Source of the DNA: Planctomycetota bacterium
GTDB lineage: Bacteria > Planctomycetota > Phycisphaerae > Phycisphaerales > SM1A02
Reading direction: 5' to 3'
NCBI GenBank assembly: GCA_009924765.1
Contig: RFQW01000061.1
Location: 1 to 7,858, forward strand
DNA length: 7,858 nt
Below, piece by piece: positions 6,529 through 7,858 of the stretch. The notes under the pieces were generated by a model. It ran no database searches and had not been told where the DNA came from. It saw only the letters and a list, made by a program, of their open reading frames with translations. The position numbers and the translations under genes are program-made. The first letter of the stretch is position 1, and each line of letters starts with the position of its first letter.

Positions 6529-6542
6529 CGCGGGTGCCCGCG
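6529..6542 (-). terminator. Small GC hairpin after gyrB, doubtful terminator
   Basis: The sequence cgcgggtgcccgcg is a near-perfect inverted repeat that can fold into a five-pair stem with a four-base loop, 6 bp beyond the gyrB stop. No T-tract follows on the minus strand, so it is not a standard intrinsic terminator and may only slow polymerase or protect the 3' end. Confidence 0.22.
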
Positions 6543-6548
6543 TGGCGC

Positions 6549-7858
6549 TCAGATATCGAGGTTCTTCACCTCGAGCGCGTGCTTCTCGATGTAGTTGCGG
6601 CGGCGCTCCACGTCCTCGCCCATCAGCACCGTGAACAGCGCATCGGCGTTGCTGGCCTGGTCCCAGGTCACGCGAAGCAGCGTGCGGCGCGCGGGATCCA
6701 TGGTGGTGTCCCACAGCTGCACCGCCTCCATTTCGCCCAGACCCTTGAAGCGCTTCACCTCGATGCCGCGGCGACCCACCTCGTGCAGCTTCTGCAGGAT
6801 GCTGGGAATGTTGGGCACCTCCATCGTCTCGGCGGGCTTGCCCTTCTCGCCATCCACGGTCCACGCGTACTTGGTGGGCAGCTTCTCGCCCGTGATGCCC
6901 TCTTCCTGAACCAGCGACCAGTCGTCGGAGCTCAGGCCCACCTTGGCGATCTGCTCGAGCAGGCGCTCGATCTCGCGGTTCTCGTGCAGCACGCGCAGCG
7001 TCGCGCGCTTGGCGGGCTCCACCTCGGTGCCGGCGGCACCCACATCCACCAGCGTCAGGCCCAGCTCCTTCACGCGCACCGCGGCCTGCGCCTCGGTGTG
7101 GAACAGCTCGTCGCCTTCGCGCCACGCCAGCTGCCAGCCCGGCATGCGGCCCTTGCCCTCAGGATCGGTCGTGCGCGCCTGGAGCAGTCGCGGGAACTCG
7201 ATGCCGCGGTACAGGCTGATGCGCGTGAGTTCCTCCAGGCGGTTCAGGTCGCGGATCAGGCGGCGCAGCGGCTCGCCCTGCACGGTGGCGAAGGCCTCGC
7301 CCTTGTCGTCGCGCAGGCTCAGCGTGGCGTTGCTGCGCATGGCCAGCTCCACCAGCACCTCGTTCATGCGATGGTCGTTCAGCACGTACTCCACGGTCTT
7401 GCCGCGGGCCACCTGATACAGCGGGGGCTGCGCGATGAACACCTTGCCCGTGCGGATGAGCTCGGGCATCTGGCGGAAGAAGAAGGTGAGCAGCAGCGTG
7501 CGGATGTGGCTGCCGTCCACGTCGGCGTCGGTCATGATGATCACGCGGCCGTAGCGCAGCTTGCTGGCGTCGAAGTCCTCGCCGATGCCGCACTGGAGCG
7601 CCTGGATCAGCGTGCGGATCTCCTCGAAGGCGAGCACCTTGTCCAGGCGCGCCTTCTCCACGTTGAGCAGCTTGCCGCGCAGCGGAAGGATGGCCTGATG
7701 CACATGGTCGCGACCGCCCTTGGCGCTTCCACCTGCGCTGTCACCCTCGACGATGAACATCTCGGTCTTCTCGACCTCGTTGCTGCTGCAGTCGGCCAGC
7801 TTGTGCGGCATGCCGCCGCTGTCCAGCGCGCCCTTGCGCTTGATCAGCTCGCGCGCCT
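6549..7858 (-). CDS. gyrB: DNA gyrase subunit B, C-terminal part, cut by window edge
   Basis: GyrB is the ATPase and Toprim subunit of gyrase, which introduces negative supercoils into DNA together with GyrA. The 435 visible residues begin at ARELIKRKGALDSGG, near the end of the transducer domain; the N-terminal ATPase domain lies outside the window. The Toprim domain shows the catalytic Glu in VEGDSAGGSA (E37 of the visible part), PLRGKLLNVEKAR, and the metal-binding DADVDGSH (D110, D112, D114), followed by IRTLLLTFFFRQMPELI and AQPPLY. About 200 residues separate EYVLNDHRM from RFKGLGEM, where short Gram-positive GyrB proteins have only about 25, so this protein carries the large insertion known from E. 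coli-type GyrB. The end, LMGEDVERRRNYIEKHALEVKNLDI-type, is the usual GyrB terminus. The longest ATG-initiated stretch starts at 7811, but that Met is internal. The gene is upstream of the peptidase on the same strand. Confidence 0.97.
   Translation of the reverse strand, partial: ARELIKRKGALDSGGMPHKLADCSSNEVEKTEMFIVEGDSAGGSAKGGRDHVHQAILPLRGKLLNVEKARLDKVLAFEEIRTLIQALQCGIGEDFDASKLRYGRVIIMTDADVDGSHIRTLLLTFFFRQMPELIRTGKVFIAQPPLYQVARGKTVEYVLNDHRMNEVLVELAMRSNATLSLRDDKGEAFATVQGEPLRRLIRDLNRLEELTRISLYRGIEFPRLLQARTTDPEGKGRMPGWQLAWREGDELFHTEAQAAVRVKELGLTLVDVGAAGTEVEPAKRATLRVLHENREIERLLEQIAKVGLSSDDWSLVQEEGITGEKLPTKYAWTVDGEKGKPAETMEVPNIPSILQKLHEVGRRGIEVKRFKGLGEMEAVQLWDTTMDPARRTLLRVTWDQASNADALFTVLMGEDVERRRNYIEKHALEVKNLDI

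Overview
The window looks like a chromosome segment from a GC-rich planctomycete, most likely of the Phycisphaerae type. The main reason is that two unrelated secreted proteins end in the same 55-residue double dockerin-like tail (DLDGS..VDFGD repeats finishing in FGPCG), a style of C-terminus I associate with that group. GC-rich codons, long multidomain exoproteins and weak or absent Shine-Dalgarno sequences fit the same picture. The taxonomic call is inference, not proof.

Layout from left to right. (1) 1-588, plus strand: the 3' part of queC, an enzyme of queuosine/7-deazaguanine synthesis. (2) 585-3332, minus strand: a secreted glucose/sorbosone-dehydrogenase-type beta-propeller protein with a carbohydrate-binding domain nested in the propeller, then PKD and Ig-like domains and a dockerin-like tail. 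It converges on queC and their stop codons overlap. (3) 3333-3433: a short AT-richer spacer with a possible terminator and a weak possible promoter. (4) 3434-6451, minus strand: a secreted subtilisin-family (S8) peptidase with an I9 propeptide, cadherin/Ig-like, PA14-like and seven-bladed RCC1-like domains, and the same dockerin-like tail. (5) 6452-6548: a spacer holding a good promoter candidate placed so that the peptidase mRNA would be leaderless. (6) 6549-7858, minus strand: the C-terminal part of gyrB, running off the right edge.

Two core genes (queC and gyrB) therefore bracket two accessory exoprotein genes. The exoproteins share nothing except signal peptides and the C-terminal tail, which suggests a common extracellular anchoring or assembly route. 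Both act on polymers or their products outside the cytoplasm: one presumably oxidises sugars, the other cleaves protein.

The most unusual signal is a perfect 28-bp direct repeat (575-602 and 3424-3451). It covers the last codons of the dockerin tail plus 10 bp beyond the stop codon. In the left copy those 10 bp are queC coding sequence; in the right copy they are noncoding. The repeat brackets the whole sugar-dehydrogenase-like gene, which is also visibly lower in G+C than its neighbours. This suggests the gene arrived, or was duplicated, as a cassette by recombination at the tail. I found no RNA genes, CRISPR arrays, transposases or other mobile-element genes, and no evidence for a wholly new multi-gene system.
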